Origin: JAEZPW01 sp035629075
GTDB lineage: Bacteria; Acidobacteriota; Terriglobia; Terriglobales; Acidobacteriaceae
Assembly (NCBI GenBank): GCA_035629075.1
Contig: DASPIK010000006.1
Location: forward strand, 1 to 64,000
Direction: 5' to 3'
DNA: 64,000 nt
Made by a program: the position numbers and the translations under genes. The number at the start of each line of letters is the position of its first letter. Position 1 is the stretch's first letter. Under the pieces are notes generated by a model. That model was not told the origin of the DNA. It did not search any database and saw nothing but the letters and a program-made list of their open reading frames with translations. Below are positions 17,001 through 27,300 of the stretch, piece by piece.

Positions 17001-17594
17001 ATGCAAGCTTTTCGCGTGCACACAGGCGTCGTCGCGCCACTCGACGTCTGCAATGTCGATACGGATCAGATTATCCCGAAGCAGTTTTTGAAACGAGTGG
17101 AGCGCACCGGCTTCGGTCAGTTCCTTTTTCATGATTGGCGATACCACCCCGATGGCACCGTCAACGACCGTTTTATCCTGAATACGGCCCGATACCGGGG
17201 GGCAAGCATACTGGCGGCCGGCAAGAACTTCGGTTGCGGATCGTCGCGCGAACATGCTCCCTGGGCGCTGGCAGACTACGGTTTCCGAGCAATTATTGCA
17301 CCTTCATTCGCCGACATTTTCGCTAACAATTGCGGGAAGAACGGTGTCCTGACCGTGGTGCTACCCGAAGACGCCGTTGCAGAAGTCATTCGCAAGGCCA
17401 GCGAGGGAGAGACGTACAGCCTGACAATAGACCTCGAACGCTGCACGGTGCAGGATGAAAGTGGCCTCTGTGCCGCGTTTAATGTGGACCCGTTCCGTCG
17501 CCATTGCCTCCTCAACGGACTGGACGACATCGGTCTTACTTTGCGCTTCGAGGACCAGATAACCGCATACGAGGCGCGCCGCTCGCGACCCTGA
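17001..17594 (+). CDS. leuD: 3-isopropylmalate dehydratase small subunit
   Basis: A 197-aa product with the LeuD swivel-domain marks: VDTDQIIPKQFLKR, the FLFHDWRY segment, GKNFGCGSSREHAPWAL and IIAPSFADIFANNCGKNGVL. It completes the isomerase with LeuC. It is the last gene of the leucine operon; a response-regulator gene starts 67 bases later with no terminator that I can see between, so read-through is possible. Confidence 0.95.
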   Translation: MQAFRVHTGVVAPLDVCNVDTDQIIPKQFLKRVERTGFGQFLFHDWRYHPDGTVNDRFILNTARYRGASILAAGKNFGCGSSREHAPWALADYGFRAIIAPSFADIFANNCGKNGVLTVVLPEDAVAEVIRKASEGETYSLTIDLERCTVQDESGLCAAFNVDPFRRHCLLNGLDDIGLTLRFEDQITAYEARRSRP

Positions 17595-17661
17595 CGGATG
17601 TGAGCAACAACCTTGACGAATGAGCTCTGGTGCAAGCAACATCTGAATTCAGAATGCACCA

Positions 17662-18399
17662 ATGACGTCGCCTGTTGAAAACCCGACCCGCCTGCTCATC
17701 ATCGACGATGATGTAAAGTTGTGCAGGCTTATCGCCAACTACCTGCAGCCTTTAGGGTACGAGATCGTGGCGGCACATACCGGGCCTGAGGGCTTGGAGC
17801 GTGCAATCCACGAGCCTTTTTCCGCCATCTTCCTGGACGTGATGCTGCCCGGCATGAACGGCTTCGATCTGCTGCGCGACCTGCGCAAGCAGTCGCAGGT
17901 TCCGGTGCTCATGCTTACGGCCCTGGGAGAGGAACCCGACCGCATTGTGGGACTGGAGTTGGGTGCAGATGACTACGTGCCGAAGACCTTTTCCACCCGC
18001 GAACTCCTGGCGAGGTTAAGGGCCGTGTTGCGGAGGTCGGCCATGACTGCGCGGGCGGCTGAGCCACAGCGTCAGGCGCCCATCGTCGTGGGTGACTTAT
18101 GGATGGATGCCGAGGCACGCGCCGCAGCCCTCGGGGACAAACCCCTGGTACTGACGCCTATCGAGTACGACCTCCTTCTGTCGCTGGCCAAGGCTGCTGG
18201 ACGTGTACGCACGCGCGAGCAATTGCTGCTTGAAACCGCCGACCGCGATTTCGAGGCGTTTGATCGCGCTATCGACGTCCACATCTCATCATTGCGTCGC
18301 AAGCTCGGCGACGATCCGCGATCCCCTCGATTCATTGAGACTGTGCGGGGCACGGGATATCGAATGCGCAAGCCCGAAGCTGCAGCGGCTGGCGCCTAA
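17662..18399 (+). CDS. OmpR/PhoB-type response regulator, CpxR-like
   Basis: A 245-aa protein with a receiver domain (LLIIDDDVKL, phospho-acceptor Asp59 in FLDVMLPGMNG, switch residue in LMLTALGE, Lys in DDYVPKTFSTRELLAR) and a C-terminal winged helix (LTPIEYDLLLSLAKAAGRVRTREQLL, then DRAIDVHISSLRRKLGDDPRSPRFIETVRGTGYRM). The sequence style is that of CpxR. Its most likely kinase is the CpxA-like gene at 22741, 4.3 kb downstream on the same strand beyond an inverted two-gene operon. No kinase lies next to it. Confidence 0.88.
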   Translation: MTSPVENPTRLLIIDDDVKLCRLIANYLQPLGYEIVAAHTGPEGLERAIHEPFSAIFLDVMLPGMNGFDLLRDLRKQSQVPVLMLTALGEEPDRIVGLELGADDYVPKTFSTRELLARLRAVLRRSAMTARAAEPQRQAPIVVGDLWMDAEARAAALGDKPLVLTPIEYDLLLSLAKAAGRVRTREQLLLETADRDFEAFDRAIDVHISSLRRKLGDDPRSPRFIETVRGTGYRMRKPEAAAAGA

Positions 18400-18433
18400 T
18401 CGCGGCGACTACTCTCGAATAAACAAGTCCTTC

Positions 18434-18465
18434 AAAAAAAAAGAGGAGCGCCGATTGAGCGCTCC
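18434..18465 (-). terminator. Rho-independent terminator of the receptor operon
   Basis: On the minus strand GGAGCGC (from 18465) and GCGCTCC (to 18445) pair perfectly around a 7-base loop and are followed by a run of nine Ts (18434-18442). It lies 25 bases after the receptor stop codon. Confidence 0.9.
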
Positions 18466-18489
18466 TTGGATGAAGGGAGACCGTTGTTG

Positions 18490-21432
18490 CTAGAAGGAGA
18501 ACCTTGTCTGGAACTCGACCACACGGTTCGCCGAACTGCTGCCGAAGTGTCCGAATCCGCCTAGTGCGACTGAAGTTCCAAAGCGATCACCTGCGCTGAG
18601 ACTGCCGATCGGCGAGCCCAGATTGACTGTGTTAAGCAGGTTGCGTGCCGAAACCGAGAACGTGAGTGAGTAGCGGCTGTTCGACGCACCTCCCCACCCT
18701 CCGCCGCCGAAACCGCCGCGGCCATGGCCGCCGTGTCCGCCACGCCCGCCGCCGGGGGGCGGCATTGGTGGCATGCCACCGGTGGGAGCTGCAGCCGGCG
18801 TTTCCGATCCCTCTCGCTTGCCGAAACCGAAAGTCTTCGACAGCCGCATGTTGACAGTGAAGCTTCCCGGACCGGTTCCAAGGTTGCGAGGAATGAGAGT
18901 TTGGCCGGGCAGCAGGTTCCGAACGTCAGTATCGAAAGCACCATACTCGGTTACGACAACACTGGGCCTCGTCAGATCCGTTGCCCAGGCCGGACGTTCG
19001 TTTAGGCGTCCATCACCGTTAAAGTCGCGGCCACCGATGGTGATGTTGAAGGGTGCTCCGGAGTTCACGACGATGAACGGGCTCAGGCTGACACCGTAAG
19101 GACCATTCAGTGACCCGCCCAGGAACATGCGATGACGCACGTCGTAACCTGCGCGACCATATTCGGTGCTCAGATCATACTGGTCGACTGGGAAGCTGCC
19201 GGACCCATCGGTATTGCTCTCCGCTTTGCCGAAGGTATAGAAGCCGAAGAAGTTCACACGACGGCTTATCCGACCGTTAACGTTGACAATGAACTGGTTC
19301 TGGCGGAACACACCAGCGGATTCATACATGTAGATATTCCCGCCGGGGAACGGCCGCACGCCGCTGTCTGGCACGTCCGGATCGTAACTGCCCGGAAGTG
19401 GCGCATTGATATTGCGCGAACGCAGAGAGTGCACCCCGCGAGAATTCGTGTACGTGAGACTTACGGTGATGTTCTTCGGCAGTTGCCGTTCGACGCTGAG
19501 GGCCGTCTGCATAATATAGGGCGACCGAATGTTCGGAGCCACTATACGGACGACCTGCTGTTCTTCTGCCCCCTGCAACAATTCGATAGGGGGGATATTC
19601 GGGTAGAAGTCCGGATCGTTTACCTGGTACTGCTGCTGCCGAACGCCATTCAGCCGATTCACTTCCATGGTGAGGTTCTCGCGAAGGCGTTCATAGAAGA
19701 TGCCGAAGCCGCCGCGGATGACTGCAATCGGTTTTGACTGTCCACCAGGAGCCCAGGCGAATCCTACGCGAGGAGCGATACTTCGCCGGTCACCAATATT
19801 GTTCTGAAGCTCGTATCGAAGACCGGTGTTGATGGTGAATTGTGGCTTTATGCGCCAGTCATCTTGGAAAAACAGGGAGCCATCCACCTGGCTTACAGAA
19901 ACGTTCGGATCACCGGCCGTAAGGGAAAACTGGGTTGCGCCACCGCCCATAGCCCTGATTTCGGCCATGGTCAGTCCGTCGCGGAGGCCCATCTCGGTGA
20001 TGCGATATGCTTCCAGCGCCGTGATTAGCTGCTCGCCTAGCATGCGGCCTGCGAAAGAGAATGCTCCGTTATAGCCATCCTCGGAATAGTCACTTCGACT
20101 CACACCCCGCAAGCGCCCACCAAACTTGATCATGTGGCGATCACGAGAAAGGGACACAATATCGGTGACTTCCCAACGCTGGTCAGTGCCGCGTGATCGT
20201 TCAACACCGCCCATCGAGAAAGCTTCGGAAACGTTAAGGATCGAATCGTTGTTCAGCCCACCACTCTCATTGGTACCGCGCCTGTACTGAAAACGGATCT
20301 CGTTGATGGCCTTCGGGCTAAGGACGGCGGTTTCGGTGAGTTGCAGAAGGTGATCGCGACCCGCGCTGTTGTACGCGCGCGTGGGCAGCGTGAAGGTGCT
20401 AAGCCCGCCGTTCTCGCGGTTCGTGTCTTCCCACTCGTAGCGACCCACGAGAGTGTGATTGTTGTTAAGTTGATAGTCGAGACGAAGGCCAATTTCCGTA
20501 TTGACCGAGGGGGCTACTACAGAAGCGTCAAACGGCTGCGGATTGAAAGCAGAATCAAGTATGGTTGCATTGATGATGCTTGTTTCTTCGATGTCCCTGC
20601 GCTCAAGGTTGAGAGAGAAAGACGACCGCTTGCTCAGTGGGCCGCTGACCTGCGCGTGCATCATTCGGCGCTGAGAGTGCGGCTTATCTTTTGCGAACGG
20701 ATTCCGGGAGTTGAATATGGAATCGCCGAAATTGAACATCGCGTCGCCGCGGAATTTGTCTGTGCCGGGCTTGGTCAGGATTTCGATTCGGCCATAGCCG
20801 AGCCGGTCAAACTCCGCTGAGAACGGGTTCTGATTGACGCGAATTTCGCGAATCGAAGATTTGGGAGGAAGCTTACCGCCCGAGAATCCGTCCACGAAGA
20901 TTTCGCCGCCGTTCGGTCCTGCCGAGGGGCCAGCAAGTGCCTGGAGGTCCTCGGCTAGCGCATCGGGATCGTCTGAAAGCGCTTCAAGCGCCTCACCTTT
21001 CAGCACGGTAGCGCCCGCGTTGTTGGACGCCTCTACGTCGATTGGCCGGGCATCCGAGTCCGCAACTTCGACCTGCTGCTGCATGGCCGCGATGGTCAAC
21101 TTGGCGTTGTGGGTGAGAGTGCGCCCAGGCCCGACCTGCAAGGCAACTGCTTCGTACGCAGCGAAGCCTTCCGCCAAAATCTCCAGGCTGTATTCCCCTG
21201 ACGCCACGCCGGAGAAGCTGTAATGCCCCTGGCCGTCAGCTTTCGTCACGGCCGCCTGCACGCCGTTGCGCATAAGACTGACCTGCGCGCCGGGTACGAC
21301 AGCGCTGGTCGGATCCGTCACAAGCCCCGCAACCGATCCGGTTCCGGTTTGGGCAAATAAAACGCTGCTGGCACACACCAGAGCCAACATGACTGCAATG
21401 AGTTTAGGAACGCTCAAACGACGGCACATCAT
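18490..21432 (-). CDS. TonB-dependent receptor, Oar-like, with carboxypeptidase-regulatory domain
   Basis: The ATG at 21432 is preferred because AGAGGA precedes it by about 9 bases; a GTG at 21453 lies upstream of that site. The 980-aa product has a signal peptide (LIAVMLALVCASSVLFAQ), an N-terminal CarboxypepD_reg-like beta-sandwich (TGSVAGLVTDPTSAVVPGAQVSLM), a plug region and a long beta-barrel ending in aromatic F (QTRFSF). A Gly/Pro/His-rich loop (GGMPPMPPPGGGRGGHGGHGRGG-like, roughly residues 890-925) near the C-terminus is unusual and may bind metal or be disordered. Substrate unknown. It is 25 bases downstream of the DUF5666 gene in one operon. Confidence 0.85.
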   Translation of the reverse strand: MMCRRLSVPKLIAVMLALVCASSVLFAQTGTGSVAGLVTDPTSAVVPGAQVSLMRNGVQAAVTKADGQGHYSFSGVASGEYSLEILAEGFAAYEAVALQVGPGRTLTHNAKLTIAAMQQQVEVADSDARPIDVEASNNAGATVLKGEALEALSDDPDALAEDLQALAGPSAGPNGGEIFVDGFSGGKLPPKSSIREIRVNQNPFSAEFDRLGYGRIEILTKPGTDKFRGDAMFNFGDSIFNSRNPFAKDKPHSQRRMMHAQVSGPLSKRSSFSLNLERRDIEETSIINATILDSAFNPQPFDASVVAPSVNTEIGLRLDYQLNNNHTLVGRYEWEDTNRENGGLSTFTLPTRAYNSAGRDHLLQLTETAVLSPKAINEIRFQYRRGTNESGGLNNDSILNVSEAFSMGGVERSRGTDQRWEVTDIVSLSRDRHMIKFGGRLRGVSRSDYSEDGYNGAFSFAGRMLGEQLITALEAYRITEMGLRDGLTMAEIRAMGGGATQFSLTAGDPNVSVSQVDGSLFFQDDWRIKPQFTINTGLRYELQNNIGDRRSIAPRVGFAWAPGGQSKPIAVIRGGFGIFYERLRENLTMEVNRLNGVRQQQYQVNDPDFYPNIPPIELLQGAEEQQVVRIVAPNIRSPYIMQTALSVERQLPKNITVSLTYTNSRGVHSLRSRNINAPLPGSYDPDVPDSGVRPFPGGNIYMYESAGVFRQNQFIVNVNGRISRRVNFFGFYTFGKAESNTDGSGSFPVDQYDLSTEYGRAGYDVRHRMFLGGSLNGPYGVSLSPFIVVNSGAPFNITIGGRDFNGDGRLNERPAWATDLTRPSVVVTEYGAFDTDVRNLLPGQTLIPRNLGTGPGSFTVNMRLSKTFGFGKREGSETPAAAPTGGMPPMPPPGGGRGGHGGHGRGGFGGGGWGGASNSRYSLTFSVSARNLLNTVNLGSPIGSLSAGDRFGTSVALGGFGHFGSSSANRVVEFQTRFSF

Positions 21433-21457
21433 TGATACCAGTCCTCTTTCCACTACG

Positions 21458-22585
21458 TCAGGGCAAGTTCGGTTCTGTATTTAGGTCCCAGCTTCCCAAT
21501 AGCTCGCGCTGAGCTTCCATCGGACGCTCGAGCAGCGGTTCGGCACCGGCCAGGATCGTAAAAGCTGTTGTTTTTTCTGCGGTGGCCGTCCCGGCGCTGC
21601 AGATGATCAAGGCATCTCCCGACTTCAGTTCTTCCAACGTGAAAGTCGGCATGCGGTCCAGGATCATTTGCATGCGCATAGGCTCCCGGCCAGACTGCAT
21701 GGCGGGCGCTTCGGGGCGCTGCGGTGCATTTTGAGTTGCTGGCGGCATTCCGCCACCAGGTCTGCCCGGGCGGCCATTCGCCATGCGTACTGCTACTTCG
21801 GGAGTTAGTTTGCGAAGAACGGAATCGGAGCCGACGTACACGATTACGGGCTTCTTTCCATCTACGTCTTTTACTGTGATCGTGTGCTGTGCAGGATTGA
21901 CGGAGGTTACCACTGCGGCGAAGTTGCGAAACGACCCGGAGACAATCTGCTCGGCGGTGATGATGCTTTCCTGAGGATTCCTGTCACCGAGCGCATGTAT
22001 CTGGTCGCCGACCTTGATTTCGTCGATTTTGGAAGGGACTGCATCCGAAAACCTCGCTGAATCAGGTCTGTACCGGCGCTGAATAGCGCTCGCAGCTAAA
22101 CGTACAGTTAAGGTCTCCGGCATTCGACCTGTAGTCGTCACCGTGATTTCGGGGACGCTGGGGTTGATACCGGTCACCTTCCCGCTAACCCCCCGACGCC
22201 TCCATTCGGCTCGATCGGCTTCATGCTTACGGGCGAGATCGGACTTGCTCATTACAACGACTTTCGTCGCAACCAGCGCGCCGGCGTTGTTGGTTGCACC
22301 GCGAACCAGCACGCGGTCTCCGGATTCCACCTCGGCCAGGGTGATGGGTGCTGCTTTCGAAAGATCTTTCTCGCCTGGCGCGACGCGAACGATGGACGCG
22401 TCCGGCGCAAGAACGATGCGCTTCTCCGAGCCGTCGTTGAGGGTCAGGACGACCTCCGCGACGGAAGCGTTGACGGCCTTCACCACTCCGACCTGGCGTT
22501 CCGCGCTCCTGGCGGCGGTGTCGACACCCTGTCCGATTAACATGGCCAGGGCGGCGATCCCGGCGATCAGTTGAGCCCCAAACAT
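21458..22585 (-). CDS. Exported DUF5666-repeat protein
   Basis: ATG at 22585 after GCGGAGG. A 375-aa product with an N-terminal hydrophobic export segment. It contains at least three DUF5666-like beta modules, each with a V-x-x-V-N-x-x-x-x-x-V-T-V strand pattern: near residues 30-110 (VGVVKAVNASVAEVVLTL), 130-210 (VSGKVTGINPSVPEITVTT) and 225-265 (AAVVTSVNPAQHTITVK). A Gly/Pro/Gln/Met-rich stretch (about residues 270-310) follows. The family is OB-fold-like and of unknown role. It is the first gene of the operon with the TonB-dependent receptor and divergent from the CpxA-like kinase, which suggests an envelope function. Confidence 0.7.
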   Translation of the reverse strand: MFGAQLIAGIAALAMLIGQGVDTAARSAERQVGVVKAVNASVAEVVLTLNDGSEKRIVLAPDASIVRVAPGEKDLSKAAPITLAEVESGDRVLVRGATNNAGALVATKVVVMSKSDLARKHEADRAEWRRRGVSGKVTGINPSVPEITVTTTGRMPETLTVRLAASAIQRRYRPDSARFSDAVPSKIDEIKVGDQIHALGDRNPQESIITAEQIVSGSFRNFAAVVTSVNPAQHTITVKDVDGKKPVIVYVGSDSVLRKLTPEVAVRMANGRPGRPGGGMPPATQNAPQRPEAPAMQSGREPMRMQMILDRMPTFTLEELKSGDALIICSAGTATAEKTTAFTILAGAEPLLERPMEAQRELLGSWDLNTEPNLP

Positions 22586-22632
22586 ATATGCCTCCGCAAT
22601 ACACCTGTGCTACTCAGGATTTGACCAAATTG

Positions 22633-22682
22633 GTGTTAAGAAGTTGTGTTAATTTTCAGGAAAATTGTAAAGACAAGGTAAA
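22633..22682. promoter_or_regulatory. Divergent control region with palindrome and CpxR-box-like repeat
   Basis: Between the DUF5666/receptor operon and the kinase gene, three ordered elements appear. GTGTTAA occurs twice with 13-bp spacing (22633-22639, 22646-22652). A perfect inverted repeat follows, AATTTTC (22651-22657) and GAAAATT (22660-22666). A direct repeat GTAAA-N6-GTAAA (22667-22671, 22678-22682) has an 11-bp period. The last resembles the CpxR consensus GTAAA-N5-GTAAA. The region is clearly more AT-rich than its surroundings, as expected for a promoter. Regulation by the nearby CpxR-like protein is an inference. Confidence 0.5.
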
Positions 22683-22740
22683 AGTGTGATCTTTTGCGAA
22701 AACAATCGATTAACGTGTGAAAGCGACGGATAACAAAGCC

Positions 22741-24132
22741 ATGAAACCGCAGCTCAAGTTGTCGACGAAGGTGTTCTTAATTGCTTCGCTAAACTTTGTA
22801 ATGCTCGCGGTTGTCTTCCTGGTCTTCATGCTGGTGCAGTTCCGGCTGGATCTGCGCTCGTTTTTAATGGCTCCCGCTCGCGACCGCCTCTTGTCTGTTG
22901 CTCGGCAATTCGCCCTCGAACTGCGCGAAACCGATTCGGCGGCGTGGAACGAACTGCTTGCAAGGTATTCCAGCGCTAACAAAGTCGAATTCACGCTTGT
23001 CGATGAGCGTGGCACGCAACTCGCGGGACCGAACGACGGCTTCCCACCGGAGCTCACAGAACGTTTCACGCGACAGGTCGGACGGCGTGATCGCGACTTC
23101 CCTTTGGCTTTCCTTGGGACAACGAGTAATCCGACGCGACATTGGGTCGCAGTCCGCATCCCGGTGCCGAATCCGGGTGGAGCGGGACGCCGCCACGGAG
23201 CGTTGGTTGCGGCCTCCTCATCGGTATTTGGTGCTCCGTTCTTCTTCGACCCAAAGCCGTGGCTCGCCATGGGCTTCGCAGTCGTCATTATTTCTGTACT
23301 GTGCTGGTTGCCGCTTGCGCGCGGACTTACGCATTCGATTTCGCACATGACCCGTGCTACTGCGCAAATCGCGGAGGGCAATTTCGAGATTCAGCTCCCG
23401 ATCAGCCGCAGAGATGAACTCGGACAGCTCAGTGCGTCCATAAATCGAATGGCTTCGCGCCTCACTGGTTTCGTGAAAGGTCAAAAGCGGTTCCTTGGGG
23501 ATACAGCTCATGAACTGTGTTCCCCGATCGCTCGCATGCAGGTAGCGCTCGGCATTCTGGAGCGCTCTGCCACCCCGGAACAGAGCGCGTGTCTCGAGGA
23601 TCTTCGCGAAGATCTGCAACACATGAGCACGCTGGTGAATGATGTTCTATCGTTCTCGAAGGCGAGCCTGCGGCCGGTATCGACAGAACTTTTGAAAGTG
23701 AACATCGCGGACACTGTTCGCCGCGTCCTTGACCGAGAAGCCCTGAACGGCACAGGCGTTAATACCGCGGTGAGAGATGATCTCAACGTGCTTGCTGATC
23801 CCGATCTGCTTTTCCGCGCCATCTCGAATGTTGTCCGTAATGCAGTCCGGTACGCCGGCCACGCCGGACCCATCCAGATAGCGGCTGAACGTTCCGATGG
23901 CTTGGTCATCATCCGCGTCAGCGATCACGGACCAGGCCTTGAGGAAAAGGATCTGGAAGCCGTTTTTGAACCGTTTTACCGGCCGGAACCAGCCCGCGCG
24001 AGAGAGACCGGCGGCGTAGGGCTCGGACTAGCGATTGTGAAAACGTGCATCGAGTCCTGCGAAGGATCGGTGAAGTGCCGGAATCGACGACCAACTGGGC
24101 TTGAAGTTGAACTCCGACTGAAATCAGTCTAG
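22741..24132 (+). CDS. Sensor histidine kinase, CpxA-like
   Basis: Probable ATG at 22741; an in-frame GTG at 22717 would add 8 residues and neither has a strong ribosome site. The 463-aa product has a first transmembrane helix (about 10-32), a periplasmic sensor segment of ~145 residues, a second helix (about 175-197), a HAMP domain (THSISHMTRATAQIAEGNFE), the phospho-acceptor His257 in FLGDTAHELCSPIARMQ, and a catalytic ATPase domain (NVVRNAVRYAG, SDHGPGLEEKDLEAVFEPFYR, GGVGLGLAIVK). The H-box resembles CpxA. The CpxR-like regulator at 17662 is its likely partner. Confidence 0.88.
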   Translation: MKPQLKLSTKVFLIASLNFVMLAVVFLVFMLVQFRLDLRSFLMAPARDRLLSVARQFALELRETDSAAWNELLARYSSANKVEFTLVDERGTQLAGPNDGFPPELTERFTRQVGRRDRDFPLAFLGTTSNPTRHWVAVRIPVPNPGGAGRRHGALVAASSSVFGAPFFFDPKPWLAMGFAVVIISVLCWLPLARGLTHSISHMTRATAQIAEGNFEIQLPISRRDELGQLSASINRMASRLTGFVKGQKRFLGDTAHELCSPIARMQVALGILERSATPEQSACLEDLREDLQHMSTLVNDVLSFSKASLRPVSTELLKVNIADTVRRVLDREALNGTGVNTAVRDDLNVLADPDLLFRAISNVVRNAVRYAGHAGPIQIAAERSDGLVIIRVSDHGPGLEEKDLEAVFEPFYRPEPARARETGGVGLGLAIVKTCIESCEGSVKCRNRRPTGLEVELRLKSV

Positions 24133-24331
24133 TTTCGTCTCGAAGCACAAGTCTCAGGCTCGGGCGCGATACATCTGCGCTTGCAAGCTCCGGCCGCAGT
24201 TTCAATTCGGGACACGATACATTCGAACCAGATCACTCGCTAACCAAAGTTCCCTCTCCACGTCTTTTCTGGAAGGAGTACCTCGTTTTTCATCATTGTT
24301 GTTTTGCTTATTGCTTCAGAGGAGAGAACGA

Positions 24332-27300
24332 ATGAAGCTTTACAAGCCAGTAGTCTGGCTTTTTGTCTTTTTATTGCTCGCGGGAATCATCTGGGCGCAA
24401 AGCTCGACGACTTCCATTCGCGGTACGGTGAGCGACGAGAAAGGCGCCGTGATTCCGAATGCGGAAGTCATCATTCAGAATCCCGCCACGGCCTTTCAGC
24501 GCACTGGCAAGACCGACGCACAGGGCGCGTATCAGTTCGTGCAACTGCCTCCGGGTACCTACACGGTTCAAGTGGCCTATCCGGGCTTTGCAGCATCGAA
24601 GCACACGGTTCAGTTGTTAGTTGATACCACCGGCACTCTTAACGTTACTCTTGGAGTTGAGAAGACATCCACGACGATCGAAGTCGGTGCCGAAGCGCCT
24701 CTTGTGAATACGCAAGACGCGACTGTGGGCAATGCGTTCAACACGACGCAGGTCATGTCGCTGCCATTCGAAGGCCGTGATCCTGTTGGCATCCTGAGCC
24801 TGCAGGCCGGCGTCGCGTTCGTTGGTGACAACGTTGATCCCGCCCAGGACAGCCGCAACGGCGCAGTCGCTGGCGCACGAAGCGATCAGACCAACGTCAC
24901 GCTCGATGGCGTAGACAACAATGATCAGCACGCTGGTATGGCTTTCCAGGGTGCCCTGCGATCTACGCTCGACTCCCTCCAGGAATTTCGTGTAACGACT
25001 GTTGGTGCCAACGCCGATGCAGGGCGTTCTTCCGGCGGTCAGGTGTCGCTGGTCACGAAATCGGGTACCAACCAGCTTCACGGCTCACTTTACGAATATC
25101 ACCGCCCCACGTTTACCACTGCGAATGACTGGTTTAACAAGCGTACACAGCTCGAGCGAGGGCAGGAAAACCGCGCGCCGAAGCTGATCCGTAACACGTT
25201 TGGTGCCTCTCTCGGCGGACCGATCAAGAAGGACCGCGCTTTCTTCTTCTTCAACTATGAAGGTCAGCGCACGCGTGAAAACGTGGTTGTCACGCGATAC
25301 GTACCGTCTATGTCCCTTCGGCAGGGGATTATGAAGTACCAGACATGCGCCGGAGTCAGCGGAGAGTGCGATACGAACAACTACAACGTCGCAACCCTCA
25401 CCGCGCTGGATGTCACTGCTCTGGATCCGCTGCACCTTGGACCGAATCCTGCCATTCTGAACATTCTTAGACAGTACCCGGAGCCGAACAGCAATGCCGT
25501 TGGCGACGGCTTGAACATTCAGGGGTACACCTTCTCCGCCCCGAACCCGGCCAAACTGGACACCTACATTGGCAAATTGGATTTCAACCTGACCAACAAC
25601 GGTGCCCATCGCCTGTTTGTTCGCGGTAACCTGCAGAATGACAACGAGTCCGAGATCCCGCAGTGGGATGGAACCGCTCCATCCTCCACGCGGCACTGGA
25701 ACAACAAGGGTGTTGCAGTGGGCTACACGGCTATGCTCGGTGCGAACTGGGTCAACAACTTCCGTTACGGCTTCGTTCGCCCCGGTAACAGTCGAGCGGG
25801 CATCGGTCAGGGACACTACGTGGACCTGCGCGGCCTGGACAACCTGGAAAGTGAAACTCGCAATTCGAGCCGCACTTTCCCTGTGCACAATTTCGTCAAC
25901 GACACTACATGGGTGAAGGGCAACCACACCGTTCAGTTCGGCCAGAACCTGCGCCTGCTTAGCAACAAGAGCTTGAGCGATATTAACTCCTGGTTCTGGG
26001 CGACCACGAACACGTCGTATTTCGACGGCTCCGGAATTGCGAACACCGGCATGCCGGGCGATCCTGCGACGGTGAGCGGGATGGCTCCAGTTGCCTCGTT
26101 CTTTGAAACCGATTATGACTGGCCGCTTGGCATCCTGTTCGGTGCTGTCGGTCAGATCGATGGAACTTACAACCGCGACAAATCTGGGAAAGTGCTTCCC
26201 GAAGGTACTCCGACTCGGCGGCACTATAAATCATACGAACTTGAGTTCTACGCTCAGGACGCCTGGCGCATCAAGCCAAACCTGACGGTCACGGCCGGGG
26301 TGCGCTACACGCTCCTGCAACCCCCGTACGAGGCAACCGGACTACAGGTGGCTCCGACTATCGATATGGGTAGCTGGTATCGAAGCCGCTACGAAAACAT
26401 GCTGGTGGGAAAGGTCAATCGCGAACCCATCGAGTTTGACCTCTCCGGTCAGGCCAATGGCAAAAAGCCTTACTGGGCGTGGGACAAGATCAACTTTGCT
26501 CCCCGTCTTGCGATTGCTTACTCGCCCAACTTCGAGCAGGGCTTGTTTGGGAAGCTGTTCGGCGGTCCTGGCAAGAGTTCAATCCGACTTGGTTACGGCA
26601 TGTATTACGACCATTTCGGTGAGGGGATCATCAACACGTTCGACCAGAACGGTGCGTTCGGATTGACCAGCACTACCACTAATTCGTCCGGCGTGCTGAG
26701 CCTGGCCAACGCGCCACGACTCACGAGTCTGCACGACGTTCCGACAACCGACTACTTCGGTAATGCGCTGTTACAGCCACCTCCGGCAGACGGATGGCCT
26801 GTCCGCTATCCGGATGATGCGTTCGCGATCACCTGGGGCATGGACGATCACCTAAAAACGCCCTACGCCCATGTCTTCGACTTCTCCGTTACGCGTGAGC
26901 TGCCAAAGAACTTCGTCTTCGAAGCGACCTATGTCGGCCGACTGGCGCATCGCCTGCTCCAGCAGGACGATCTTGCCATGCCGCTGAACCTGGTCGATCC
27001 GCAGTCGAAGATGGACTACTTCACGGCCGCACAGGCACTGGGTCGCATGGTATCTGCCGGCACTCCGATCGATCAGGTTGCTCCTATTCCGTATTGGGAA
27101 AATCTGTTCCCCGGTGCGGCCGGATCTTACGCTGCTGTTGGTGCGGGTTGCGCTTCCGGAGCTCCGGCAAACCTTACGGCTACACAGGCCATTTATGACC
27201 TGTTCGCCTGCGTGCCCGGAAACGAAACCCTGGCTTTGATGTATCTCGACCTGTACGGGTTCCCGGCCTTCCCAAGAATCAATGGCGAAGAGGGGCCGTA

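Noticed and set aside
25085..26224. 379-codon frame opposite the large TonB-dependent receptor
   Set aside because: Antisense shadow of the receptor; no domain, no start signal, and codon use follows the opposite strand.
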